The notes under the pieces are model-generated. The model was not told where the DNA came from. It worked only from the letters and a program-made list of their open reading frames with translations, and ran no database searches. 64,000 nt of DNA from Flaccisagitta enflata (lineage: Eukaryota > Chaetognatha > Sagittoidea > Aphragmophora). Each line of letters opens with the position of its first letter. Position 1 is the first letter of the stretch. The stretch lies in the NCBI GenBank assembly GCA_965153355.1, contig OZ231126.1, positions 57,598,001-57,662,000 of the forward strand. Direction: 5' to 3'. The translations under genes and the position numbers were made by a program. This document shows, piece after piece, positions 23,885 to 38,937 of the stretch.

Positions 23885-24605
23885 GTTGAGAGCTTATATA
23901 CAAAAAGATGAAGATTTGAGCATATATGTCGATCCTTTGCTTCGAAGACAGAAAAAAGATTGCTTACCATAAGTCTTGAGCCTTCATTTCAAAATTTAGC
24001 TAAGTGAAAACCATCTTCGCAATTTCAAACTCGGCAGAACTGAGTTAGGTGAAAAAAGCCTAATTTGTATAGTCAATCAGAAAAACGCGTTTTTCACGAG
24101 AAAAAAAGCCCATTAAGAAGAGCCGATTGCGGATTTGATTTGCCAAAACATCACATTTAGTGAAAATAAAAAGAAATTGGAAGATTTTTCATTTTTGATT
24201 TTGCCATATTTGGCACCTGACCTCCACCCCTAATCATGAAGAGCACCTGTAGGATGAAGAAATCAAATAAATGGAACGAAATTCTAGGCAAAATGGAAGT
24301 AATTTGAATTCTCTACAAGATGGAATCAAGCAGAAATCATGATTCTTATTCGTTTTCAAGTTATATCAATTCAAAGTTAGTTACTCTCAAAAGATTGACA
24401 CCAGATTCGAGATTTTTGAGTAGTTATCTTTAAAGCATCATAACTTCTAAAGTTTTGAAGCTACAATGTTCTGTGAGAGCTCAAATGAAAGATTTTTTGA
24501 AGCTCTTTGAAACCGTCATGGATTTTAAGGGTTTATCTTTTTTAGTTACTGAGAAATCCTTGATCAAAGAACAGCGTCCGGTTTTTTTTTTTGCTACTGT
24601 TATAG
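23885..24605. other. No feature recognised
   Basis: AT-rich sequence without a recognised repeat or gene. Confidence 0.35.
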
Positions 24606-24921
24606 ACCCTAAGGGGTTGACGATGGGGTATGGCATCCCCCTACGGCTTACCTTACAAAAAAACTTTTAGTATAAAACATTAAGCTTGATCACTTTTATG
24701 GCAGAATTTCAGCATCATCTATTTGCTTTAATTGCAAAACCAGCCTGGGATTCAAACCTGGAACCTTTAAAGAAATAAACTGATTTTGATGAATCTGAAG
24801 GAAAGTGAGTTAACCGCTAGACCACTTCCAACAGATGTACAAGTGGAACTAATATGATTTAGTATATTCAAAAGAATTTTCTATCCACAGAGCTGCCATA
24901 CCCCATTGTCAACCCTATAGG
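24606..24921. mobile_element. TIR-bounded element containing a tRNA-like segment
   Basis: GGGGTTGACGATGGGGTATGGC at the left is inverted as GCCATACCCCATTGTCAACCC at the right. The ~260-bp interior includes the tRNA-like segment at 24741-24829. Confidence 0.6.
24741..24829 (-). other. tRNA-like (SINE-type) sequence
   Basis: On the minus strand, TGGTCTAGCGGTTAA resembles the A box and GGTTTGAATCC the B box of tRNA genes. They are correctly ordered and about 55 bp apart, and the outermost bases do not form a clean acceptor stem. It fits a tRNA-derived SINE head or decayed tRNA better than a working tRNA. Confidence 0.5.
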
Positions 24922-25619
24922 ACATAAACATTGTACAAGCACAGTTTCATTTCATTGACACAAATTGTAGTTATGATATGAGGGCCCCCGTATTTCCAAG
25001 TATAGACGACATCAACTGTACCTTTTTACCCCCTCTAATTAGCGCCTCCGTTTTTTTTCATGAGGCTAGGCTCATGATAAGAATATTCTGTTAAAAAACA
25101 TCCTTAAGAATCCATAGCAGAAAAAGTTTTTTTTGACAAAATCCACATAAGAATAGCATGCAATGCAGCAAAATATTCTTAGTTTCAATGTACTGCTGCA
25201 CTGAGTTACAGGATATTAGGAAAAGAGAACGAGTTTTGTAATTTAAGATGATCCACACGTAAGTGGATGAGGGGGCGCTGATTAAAAAGCGTTCGGGGCG
25301 CTAATTGTAGGAAATACGGTATTTCATTTTCTCTTGTCCCCACCCAGCTTTTTAATTTGATTAGGAATGAGACGGTCGAGTGTCAATTATACGACCAAAA
25401 CAGGCAACTATCAAATGCTCTACCAAAATTGACAATTTTTTTCTTTTTTTCTCGTGTGAAAACAACTTTTTACTTCGCCCTGTCAGTTCACTCGAAAATC
25501 AATCTACTAGTTAGTTTGTTTGTCGTGGACTCGCAACATGTCTGCCCGTTGGTCTGTTGATACATCTGTTACGCTCGACGTAAAAATGTAAAAACGCCCA
25601 TTTTAGATTCACTGTTAGT

Positions 25620-25620
<1 letters not shown>
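24922..25620. other. No gene; HINE remnant
   Basis: AT-rich. 25520-25575 (GTGGACTCGCAACATGTCTG) looks like a decayed HINE-like hairpin plus GTCY tract. Confidence 0.35.
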
Positions 25621-25712
<92 letters not shown>

Positions 25713-25750
25713 TGCGTGTGTGTGTGTGTGTGTGTGTTTGTGTTTGAGTG
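25621..25750. repeat. (TG)n with (CGTG)n block
   Basis: Long TG dinucleotide run interrupted by CGTG units. Confidence 0.95.
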
Positions 25751-26038
25751 CTTGTGTGTGGTTAACGCCCTGCTCCTGAATCCTGAGTGCCTGATCCCGA
25801 GTGCACTTCCTATTTTGAATTCAACATGCGTTAGTTTCCCTGTTTGAAAAATTTACTACTACAAAGCCTTTACTATTAATTACAGTGGCTTTAAGTGGAC
25901 TTATATACAACCTTGGGCTATGAAGAAAAATTGATCATCTCCACCTTACTTGTAATTTACGCCTCAGAACAAGTTGCTATGCTGGGGCATTTTTCCTATC
26001 TACCACAGCTCGGCAAGATGGTGTTTGTCACGACTAGA

Positions 26039-26205
26039 AACAAGGCCGGATACACGGCCCATACCAGTTGCGGACGGGTGGGCAGGGGCGGAAATGCGCG
26101 TTTTCCCACTTTTTGACTCGTGTCCATGGACGGACCAACGGACGGACCAACGGACGGACGGATGGACAAAGCCTCTTATAGAGTTGCGTGTCCGCAACTA
26201 AAAAT
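26039..26205 (-). mobile_element. HINE-like element, GTTGCG tag, complete
   Basis: AACAAGGCCGGATACACGGC, tag AGTTGCGGAC, GGGTGGGCAGGGGCGG, (GGAC)n, and hairpin AGTTGCGTGTCCGCAACT then AAAAA. All three tag sites carry the T/A change seen in this subtype. It lies 78 bp upstream of the kelch gene's first coding exon. Confidence 0.75.
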
Positions 26206-26282
26206 GAGTCGCTCTCGTGTTATGAATTTCATAAGGACTTATTCTTCTTCCCACTTTACAGGACACCGCATTAAAAATCAAA

Positions 26283-31294
<5,012 letters not shown>

Positions 31295-31553
31295 GGGCGT
31301 GTTACTAGTGACGACAGTTATCGCGTTTATTCCTGTGTAACGCGATTACAGTGTGAACATGTTTTTATGAATTACCATTGTCCCACAATGGAGTGAGTGT
31401 CCCAGCCTGTAAATGGAGTGAGTCAGTAAAGGGAGTGTAGTGTAATGGAGTGCTGTAGAGTGAGTGAGCAGAGTGTGTTATGTGAGCGAACAAACATAGC
31501 GAGCGACTGAGTGACCCTTTAAAATCGCGATTGTCACGAGTAGAAACAGGTCC
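31295..31553. mobile_element. MITE-like element, GGGCGTGTT ends
   Basis: Left end GGGCGTGTTACTAGTGACG and right end CACGAGTAGAAACAGG are inverted. The core is GAGTGAGC-type tandem. It is related to 35307-35565. The left flank TTAA contains the kelch stop codon. Confidence 0.6.
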
Positions 31554-32926
31554 TTTATAAAAGAGTCAAACTTGCAATTTAGATAATCAACTTCATGATT
31601 GCAAAAGACATAAACATGATCAGATTAATTCTATTCTGCATAGCGCCACTGCATTATGGGCTATGGATTGGGCTAGGTGGCTCCTTGGGTACTTGGGTGA
31701 AAATTTTCATCTCTGTTATATGGCTGAAACTATATATAATAGTCCAAGTATTACATGAAAATACATTTCCAGTCCATATGGCAGATCTTATGGTATTTTT
31801 GAATGAAAAAAAGCGCCCTAAGTTGACTCTTTCATGGAAATCGCAAAATTTCAAAAAAAATCAATACATTTTTAGATAATTTGTTGAGAACGAAAAATAG
31901 CTTTTGAAATCGCCATCATTGGATAAGACTCCTTTATTAATGTCTCAATGGCTAGAAAAGTTTAAAAAAAGATCATTTTTCACATATCTAGAAGTGATTT
32001 ATATTTGACCTTTTTTCAGGATTTTTTTACCTTAGGACAAAAAAAATCGTACAAGGACGCACAACATGAAACCTATGCCAAAATGCAGCTTAAGGCGTCC
32101 TGAATTGAGAATGCTATGGCTCAGGGCGGCCTTTTAGGTCCTATTTGTGATTTTCTTGGCCTAAAATGGACAAGTGATAATGTGGATAAAAGTAAAAATC
32201 TATATTCCATGGGAAGAAAAATAAGCAAATTGAGCTGAATGAGCAGAAGAACGATATTTTTTTAGCACCTCATGAAGGAATCTTATTGAACAAAGACAAA
32301 AATTTTATTGATTTGGTCATGAATTTAGACAAATTAAATACTAAATATAAGAGAGTTTAACAGTACTTTTCACAAGATTTTCTCAAATTTCTCTTCTTTT
32401 GTATTCTAAGCTCATAAAGCAGTAGAAATGAGTCAATATTGGGTATAAATAGTTTAATAACATCTGAAAATATGCAAAAAAATGTTTTTCACTCTGTATA
32501 TTTCATAACAAGGAACAATGTTATGGAAAAGATGAAATATTAATCCCCAATGAGCCAACTAGCGCACATTTCAGCCCACAGCGCACTGGGTGCATGGGCT
32601 TTACGAGATGAGGAGTGACAAATTAGAGGAGATAGAAATGAAATGTTTGGATATCAGCATGGTAACTTTGACATAGACTGTGAAACCATATTGTCAACAC
32701 CAATCTTACATGCCAGTGAGTGTTCCTTATGCTTGACTAGACCTAAGAAAACTCGGAAATTCGACAATCAAACTCCCTCAATGCCTTTGATCAACAACAA
32801 TCCAAGCATTAATTTCGGCGTCTTATTTCTTTTTAATTCCATTCCTTCCGTAGAGAATTCGCTATACAATTACTCAAAAATGCATTTTATCAATTACCAT
32901 TTTATTACTATTCTGTACCGCTTTTT
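31554..32926. other. No feature recognised
   Basis: AT-rich sequence. No repeat family or coding motif was recognised on either strand. Confidence 0.35.
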
Positions 32927-33523
32927 AGATGCGTCCTCGCATCTCTATAAGAGGGTCTGTCCCTTGGTCGGTAGGTCTGTTGGTTAGTAACGCAAAAATT
33001 TCTAATCGTGATTTTTAAGTTTTTAGGTGCGACAAAGCACCTCTATAACTGGCTGTGTCCGTTGGTTGGTTGGTCTGTCAGTCTGTCTGTGGGGTAACGC
33101 ATTCGTTCGACGATCCACACGTCGCACCTTATTGGCCTACTTGGCCTTGTTTTTCTTCATTTCCCTGCATGTCTCTTCATGTCTCTTCATTTCTCTTCAT
33201 GTCTCTTTTGTCTGTTTTGTCTGTTTTGTCTGTTTTTTTCTGTTTTGTCTGTTTTGTGTGTTTTGTCTCCTATATGTCTCCTGTATGTCTCATATTTTTC
33301 TAATGTCTCTTATGTCTGTTATTTCTCTTATTTCTCTCATGTCTCTTTTTTCTCTTATGTCTCTTATGTCTCTTACGTCTCTTATGTCTCTTATGTCTCT
33401 TCATGTCTCTCTTCAGGAATCAGTATATATTTTTCTCTTTAACTCAGTATCTTTATATTTTCACATCATTAAATCTTAATATCTAAAGAGGACGCATCCA
33501 TTGAACATCTCTTGGCCTTGTTT
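32927..33523 (+). mobile_element. HINE-like element, GATGCG tag, with nested copy
   Basis: Hairpin AGATGCGTCCTCGCATCT, (GGTC)n, then a nested copy and a TATGTCTCT tandem tract (33170-33415). The far tag GGACGCATCC at 33490-33499 matches the hairpin arm exactly, then CTTGGCCTTGTTT. Confidence 0.7.
33025..33155 (+). mobile_element. HINE-like element, GGTGCGAC tag, nested
   Basis: Hairpin AGGTGCGACAAAGCACCT, (GGTT/GTCT)n, far tag GTCGCACCT, then TTGGCCTACTTGGCCTTG and TTTTT. It is a complete copy whose tag differs from its host copy. Confidence 0.75.
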
Positions 33524-33635
33524 GCATCAATTAGCCTATAATTATTTTTTGCAAAGATTGATTTTTGCTACTTTTACTTTTAACATGGCCATTAGATCAA
33601 TGTCATATGCATCAGAATATTCAGAAAAACTTGAA

Positions 33636-33876
33636 TGGACAGACTGACAGACAGACAGAAAGACTAAAGATCAAATGTCCTTTCAATTTAATGGTTGGAC
33701 GGACCAACAGATGGACCAACAAATGGATTAACAGATGTATCGATGGATGACCAGATGGCCATTGGCCGATTGGACAGATGGAACAATGAACCCATAGACG
33801 GATCGACAAACCAATGGACAGACAGTTGGACCAACCAAAAATTGGCTTATGCAGTCACGTAGCACGCAGCATGCAA
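33636..33876 (-). mobile_element. HINE-like element, decayed
   Basis: A long GGAC/GACC-type tract with many substitutions and a broken hairpin near 33853-33873 (GTCACGTAGCACGC). Confidence 0.45.
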
Positions 33877-34142
33877 TTTCGATATTATTGTAAAAGATTT
33901 ACAATTACTTGTTCAGCCATTCTATTTTGTCCTCATTTTTTTTTGCATGGTTCGCATGTCGTGGGTTTTCCGGGAATTACATTTTACTAAGGCCAAATGT
34001 TACTAAATCAAATTGAAGTAATTTTTTTACTTGCACCAAAGCTAGAATCAGATTTTCCATTATTGATATCATTGTCTTAATTCTTGCAGTCGTTGGTTTC
34101 TTATTGATGGTTGTTCTTCTTATCTAACAACAGTTAAAATAG

Positions 34143-34352
34143 AATAAGGCCAGATACACAGCTACCTCAGTCACATGCGGGTGTGCAGAGGCAGTGACAG
34201 AAAGGGTCGCAAGGGCATTTGCGCAGGAGCATTGGGCTCAAAATGCTCAAAAACGCCAAAAAAAGTAAATAAACACAATAATGTTAGATGGTCAGCGGTA
34301 CCCGTTGCCCCTATGTGAGTGTATGTGGATGTGTGATGGTAAGAGGGGCAGT
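34143..34352 (-). mobile_element. HINE-like element joined to GP tail
   Basis: AAGGCCAGATACACAGC, tag AGTCACATGC, then AAATGCTCAAAAACGCCA. From 34283 the GP tail (TTAGATGGTCAGCGGTACCC and stem GCCCCTATG...GAGGGGC) takes over. The rest is missing. Confidence 0.6.
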
Positions 34353-34459
34353 TTGTGTAGACTGCTTGGAAAGTCAAAGGGCTTTGATTCCCTCACCAAT
34401 TTTTTGATTATTGGCTGACTCTAATCTAAGACATAATTTTTTTGAAGATAGTACACTTC

Positions 34460-34861
34460 CACGTGCAATACAACGTGAAGATTACAAAAACCGTAAAAAA
34501 AGGTTAGCTCCCCTACCTACAGCTTTTGACAAAACTTCCACAGTACCATATGGGGCATCATTCTGTAGCTTGTCACAGTACAATTTACGCCACAGAGGCG
34601 ATTTTTGAATTTCGCACCCGTTCTTGAGAAATCCTACCCCAAACATTGGTGGCGGACACCCCCTCGGAGGTTAAAAAATCCACTTTTTGGGGTGAATATG
34701 TCTTGAACGGAGGCGAAATTCAATATTCGCCTCGGTGGCGTAAATTGAATTGAGCTAACCTATTGAATGATACCATACACGACCATGTGGCCATGGCGAC
34801 ATGAGCTGCAAGGGGGGGTGCCATACCTTTTCCGTAATCTTCACGTTGTATTCAACGTGCG
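34460..34861. mobile_element. Foldback MITE-like element
   Basis: Left arm ATACAACGTGAAGATTAC is inverted as GTAATCTTCACGTTGTAT. Inner arms include TTTACGCCACAGAGGCGA/TCGCCTCGGTGGCGTAAA. The interior has no gene. Confidence 0.75.
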
Positions 34862-34935
34862 TGTGTATTACTCTTGGGCGACCTGTTTCAGTTGTGCCTC
34901 AGCAACAAACATTGTTTAATCAGTCCGTCTGTCTG

Positions 34936-35866
34936 TTGTTGTTGTTATTGTTTCCCCAGGCGCCAAAGGCGCGTAGAAAGCTCCATTAAAAAGGTCAAGG
35001 GGAATCAGGAGGTTGAGGAGGAGGGGGCGGGGGAGGGAGATTAGGAGGAAGAAGGGAAGAGAAAGAAGGGAGAGAGGAAAGAAAGTCGACGACTGTAGCA
35101 CTAGCAGGATTGATCCAAAGATCCCGGGGCGTGAGGGTTGTTGGAGCTGCATCGCATTGAAAGATGTGACGGACAGTATGTCTTTGGAACAGGCATTCTG
35201 GGCAGCGCGTGGAACGGATGTGGCCAAGCGTGACCTTGTAGTCGTTAAGGAGGCGACAGCTGACGGATCGAAGTTGCGCGAGAGTGGATCTTTGTAAGCG
35301 TGTTAGGGCGTGTTTCTAGTGAGCGCCAAAAACGCGTTTGTTCCCGGGAAACGCGATAACAGGGTGAACACATATTCAAGAATTTCAACTGTCCCACGAG
35401 GGAGTGAGCGAAGTGAGTGAGTGAGCCCGTGAACAGAGCGAGCGAGCGTAGCGAAGCGGAGCGCTGCAGAGCGAGTGAGCGGAGTGAGCGGTGCGAGCGA
35501 ACGAACGTAGCGAGCGACCGAGTGGCCCTTTCAAAACGCGATCGTCTTTGACTAGAAACGCCCCCTTAGTCTCTTCTCTGAATTGGAGATGGGGGGGGGG
35601 GAACAGCGCCAAGAAAGGGATTCGCAACAGAAAGCTTTTTAATGGAGCCGGAAATCGCGTCAGTGTAGATTTTCGTCAGTGTAGAACGGTATTCAGCGGG
35701 ATCGATGACGCCGTTGGACAGGTACGGGGCGACAGAAGCTTCACATTTGTGACCAAGCGTTTCCTTCATGGAGCGAGGACCATGAGGCGCCGTGACGACG
35801 GCGTGCGAGGGATGTGTAGGGCGAAGCGCGCTGGCGAGGTGCTGCGACGACAGCATTTCAAGGTGA
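34936..35866 (-). pseudogene. 5'-truncated non-LTR retrotransposon, C-terminal part
   Basis: On the minus strand, 35866 to 35566 encodes the end of a LINE reverse transcriptase region, with motifs LASALRPTHPSHAV and GPRSMKETLG. 35300 to 34936 encodes a C-terminal zinc-like domain with LTRLQRSTLAQLRS, CPECLF, HIFQC and DLW. The order and motifs fit Jockey/R1/I-type LINEs; the clade is not resolved. The two parts are separated by a MITE (35307-35565), and a C/G homopolymer at about 35590 shifts the frame. The 3' end is a short AACAACAACA tail. The copy is flanked by TCCGTCTGTCTG at 34924-34935 and 35867-35878, a 12-bp target duplication. It is not functional. Confidence 0.68.
35307..35565. mobile_element. 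MITE-like element inside the LINE
   Basis: Inverted ends GGCGTGTTTCTAGT and ACTAGAAACGCC, flanked by TTAG on both sides. The core is GAGCGAGC/GAGTGAGC tandem. It interrupts the LINE coding region. Confidence 0.75.
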
Positions 35867-35878
35867 TCCGTCTGTCTG

Positions 35879-36085
35879 TCTGCTTGTTGGCTTAAAACCC
35901 TCATGGATTATCGAGCCAGTGTTGGCTACAACAAATTTTGGGCTCAAAGGCATGAACTAGAATGCCGATGCCAAAGTATGGAGTTATAGAAATTAGGTAA
36001 CATCCACACTGAAATTTGGTAGAAAGAAGAAGGAATCAGGCTGCAAGTGACATTTTGACATTTTGCTTATCGCCCCTATGACTTG

Positions 36086-36087
<2 letters not shown>
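35879..36087. other. No feature recognised
   Basis: Short unique spacer between LINE and TTG array. Confidence 0.3.
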
Positions 36088-36180
<93 letters not shown>

Positions 36181-36290
36181 GGTCGATGTTATTGTTGTAA
36201 TTGTTGTTGTTGTTATGTTCATTGTTGCTGCTGTTTTTGTTGATGTTGTTGTTGTGGGTATTGTCTTTGTTGTTTTTGTTGTTTCCATGG
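36088..36290. repeat. (TTG)n microsatellite
   Basis: Pure TTG to about 36180, then degenerate GTTGTT/GTTATT. The poly-Val and poly-Thr frames are artefacts. Confidence 0.95.
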
Positions 36291-36868
36291 TTAGCAATTG
36301 TGCAAAAAAGAATTGCATTTTTTTAGCAAATAACTATAAAATTCAATCTTTACATTAACGTAAGGCCAGAGACAGTTAAAAGGGAATATATTTGGAAATT
36401 TGCTAAAAATTGTCAACTTTTTAAAGAAAAATGCCTTTAGGTTTTATACTTGTTAAATATTCTTGAATTTTTTGCAAAATGAGCCTCAGCAACTCCCTTG
36501 TAGCGTGTTCTTGAATTCTTCAGAACCTGAGCCTCAACGTTCTTATAAACATGGTTCTTAATGAAAAAAGAGTGAATGAAACCAACTGCGAAGCTCGCTT
36601 AATTGTTCAACCTACAACTACTATCTAGGAAATAAGTATATATACAACTTCTACCAAGGATATCTCAGCTTCAAAAAACGCCAAATAGATTAAAAAAAAA
36701 AATTAATTTTCATCAAAAGATCTTTAAAATGGGTTTAGTCTGGTCTCTGTAACTCTAATCGTTTAGAAACTACAAGCAAAAGAGTGAAAACATGCAATTT
36801 ATAGATCTGGATAATATTGAGGGTAGTAAAATATGAATATTTTTGGACGCTTTCTACACAAGATATCT
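36291..36868. other. No gene; flank of foldback element
   Basis: AT-rich. 36839-36868 (TTTTTGGACGCTTTCTACAC and on) is shared with 63880-63900. Confidence 0.45.
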
Positions 36869-37484
36869 CACTGCTGTCTCACATAAGGTTTGGGACGAGA
36901 ATGATATTACTATGCGGTTTTTTGCATTTTTGTAGAGTTAATGAGTATACAAACCAAGGACTATCAAGTAGAAAATCTTTCCCAAGGCGCTTTTTGAATA
37001 AAATGAAAAATTCAACATTTTTAGCTTCATTTAGCAAAGAATATTTTTCAGGTTGGTTTGACCTATCTATTGACAGCATAATGATAATCCTGATGAAATT
37101 CCCTTTCATTTGATAGGTCGCACTATATAGTTTTCACAAAAAATAAAATTTTCATTTTTAAAGCCACCGTTACAAAATTACAACGGTGGCTTGAAAAATG
37201 AATTTTTAATTTCTTATGAAAACCATACAGTGCGACCTATCAAATGAATTGGAATTTTATCAGGATTAACATTATGCTGTCAAAAAATAGGTCAAATCAA
37301 CCTAAAAAATTTTCTTTGCAAAATAATGCTGAAAATCTTGAATTTTTCATTTTTTTCAAAAAGCGCTTCAGGAAAGATTTTGTACTTGATGGTTGTCGGT
37401 TTCTATACTCATGAACTCTGCAAAAATGCAAAAAACCGCATAGTAATATTATTCTTGTCTCAGACCTTTCGTGAGACAGTAGTG
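36869..37484. mobile_element. Chapaev-type foldback element
   Basis: Ends CACTGCTGTCTCAC and GTGAGACAGTAGTG, with arms of about 300 bp around a central stem GCCACCGTTACAAAATTACA...GGTGGC. It is flanked by ATCT on both sides. The sequence at 63890-63925 has the same flanks joined with a single ATCT and no insert. That gives the ends and a 4-bp duplication. CACTG ends plus 4-bp duplication fit Chapaev within the CMC superfamily. Confidence 0.8.
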
Positions 37485-37719
37485 ATCTTTGCTTCCAGAG
37501 CAGCTAGATACTTTTACAAAAAAGAAAAATAATCTACATCAAAAAATCTAAAAGATGAGTCCAACCTGGTTCTGGTAGCTTGGATCGTTTAGAAATGACA
37601 AACAAAATCATAAGACGCACTGAAATTTAAGTGAGAGGAATTTACCCAGAGAACTAAGATACCATTCATGTTACTATTTTTGCTTAGGTCAATGCTTGTG
37701 TTTATTTCTTTGTTGGAAA
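37485..37719. repeat. Repeat shared with the window's right end
   Basis: From ATCTTTGCTTCCAGAGCAGC to GGTTCTGGTAG (37485-37582) nearly matches 63905-64000. Confidence 0.8.
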
Positions 37720-38075
37720 AAAGTCAAATTACGTAATTCGACTTTTTGAAACGTAGGGGAGAAATAAAGTTTTCAATTTTTGGTTTGAGGCAATTTTTGA
37801 AAGTTGTGCAGTTTTTGGGCTGGGATGATACATTTTTTGATACCCACAGCTAAGAAAGAGCTTATTTTTCTCTTTCAAATGGCGCCAACCAGAAGTCTCT
37901 ACAATCATTAGTTTTGGCGTTATGAATTTTTGAATCTTTTTTTATTTTTTTGCATTTTTGAAAAATTGATATTTTTCATTGATCCCATTTTTCAGCATTA
38001 GGTAACGATAGGAAATAGGAAAGATGTTCGCAAGTTGACCCCAGTTTCTGGCTAGCTTTGATATTTATATCTGCT

Positions 38076-38078
<3 letters not shown>

Positions 38079-38115
<37 letters not shown>

Positions 38116-38160
38116 ACACACACACACACACACTCACACACTGCCCCAAGAGAAGGGAGA

Positions 38161-38204
<44 letters not shown>

Positions 38205-38312
38205 AAGAGAGAAAGAAGAGACAGATAGAGACAGAGAGAGACAGAGAAAGACAGACAGACAGACACACACACACAGACACACACACATACACACACACAT
38301 ACACACACACCC
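38079..38312. repeat. (GA)n and (CA)n compound microsatellite
   Basis: Alternating GA and CA blocks including GACAGA units. Confidence 0.9.
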
Positions 38313-38332
38313 AAAGATAGTTTCACAATTAT

Positions 38333-38697
38333 AGTCGCGTGCAGTGCAACTCTACACCTTGCTATGTCGGTCCATTGGTCAGTTGGTCATTTGGCCGTTG
38401 ATCCCCTTCTTGGGCAGCAGCCCCGGAGGGGCCGATGACCTATGATTCAATTTAGGGCAATTTCTCTGTCTATTCATGTCCCCCTTTAGAGCCTGAAATC
38501 AGCCATCTCAGGTCTAATATCAGCTCTTCTAGACCTCGAATCAGCCTTCTTAAGCCTAATAAGAGTCTACTCAGGCCTAAAATCAGCTCTTTTAGACCTC
38601 AAATTAACCTTCTCAGGCCTGAAATCAGCTCTCTCCGGCCTCAAATCAGCTCTTCTAGACCACGAATTAGTGTGCTCAAGCCTGAAATCAGCTCTCT
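38333..38697 (+). mobile_element. HINE-like element carrying a GP element, truncated
   Basis: Imperfect hairpin AGTCGCGTGCAGTGCAACT, GGTC tract, then from 38412 GGGCAGCAGCCCCGGAGGGG and GP core units (GGCCTGAAATCAGCTCTCTC type). The right ends of both are missing. The junction is at the same place as in 281-976. Confidence 0.6.
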
Positions 38698-38770
38698 CAT
38701 ACATACACACACTCACACACAAACACACACATACACACACACTCACTCACACACACACACACACACAAAG
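38698..38770. repeat. (AC)n microsatellite
   Basis: ACAC/ACTC run. Confidence 0.9.
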
Positions 38771-38937
38771 ACAGAGGACAGAGGAAAAAGAGACACAGAG
38801 AATGAATAACAAAAACAGACAACCAATCAACCAGACATCATGAGATATACACACAGAAAAACATGCAGTGAAAAAAAGACACCAATTTATGACTTTTTTC
38901 CGGTCGGTGATTAGCCGCCTTTATTGGTACTTTAAAT

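Larger units (their letters stand above)
37720..38937 (+). repeat. Interspersed repeat with microsatellites and hairpin end
   Basis: Second copy of the element described at 11020-11712. It has a shared left segment (37720-37960), a GA/CA microsatellite block, an inserted HINE/GP composite, and an end hairpin GGTGATTAGCCGCC near 38905 with TTTATTGGTA. Confidence 0.5.

Noticed and set aside
36083-36358. Poly-Val/poly-Thr frames
   Set aside because: TTG microsatellite.
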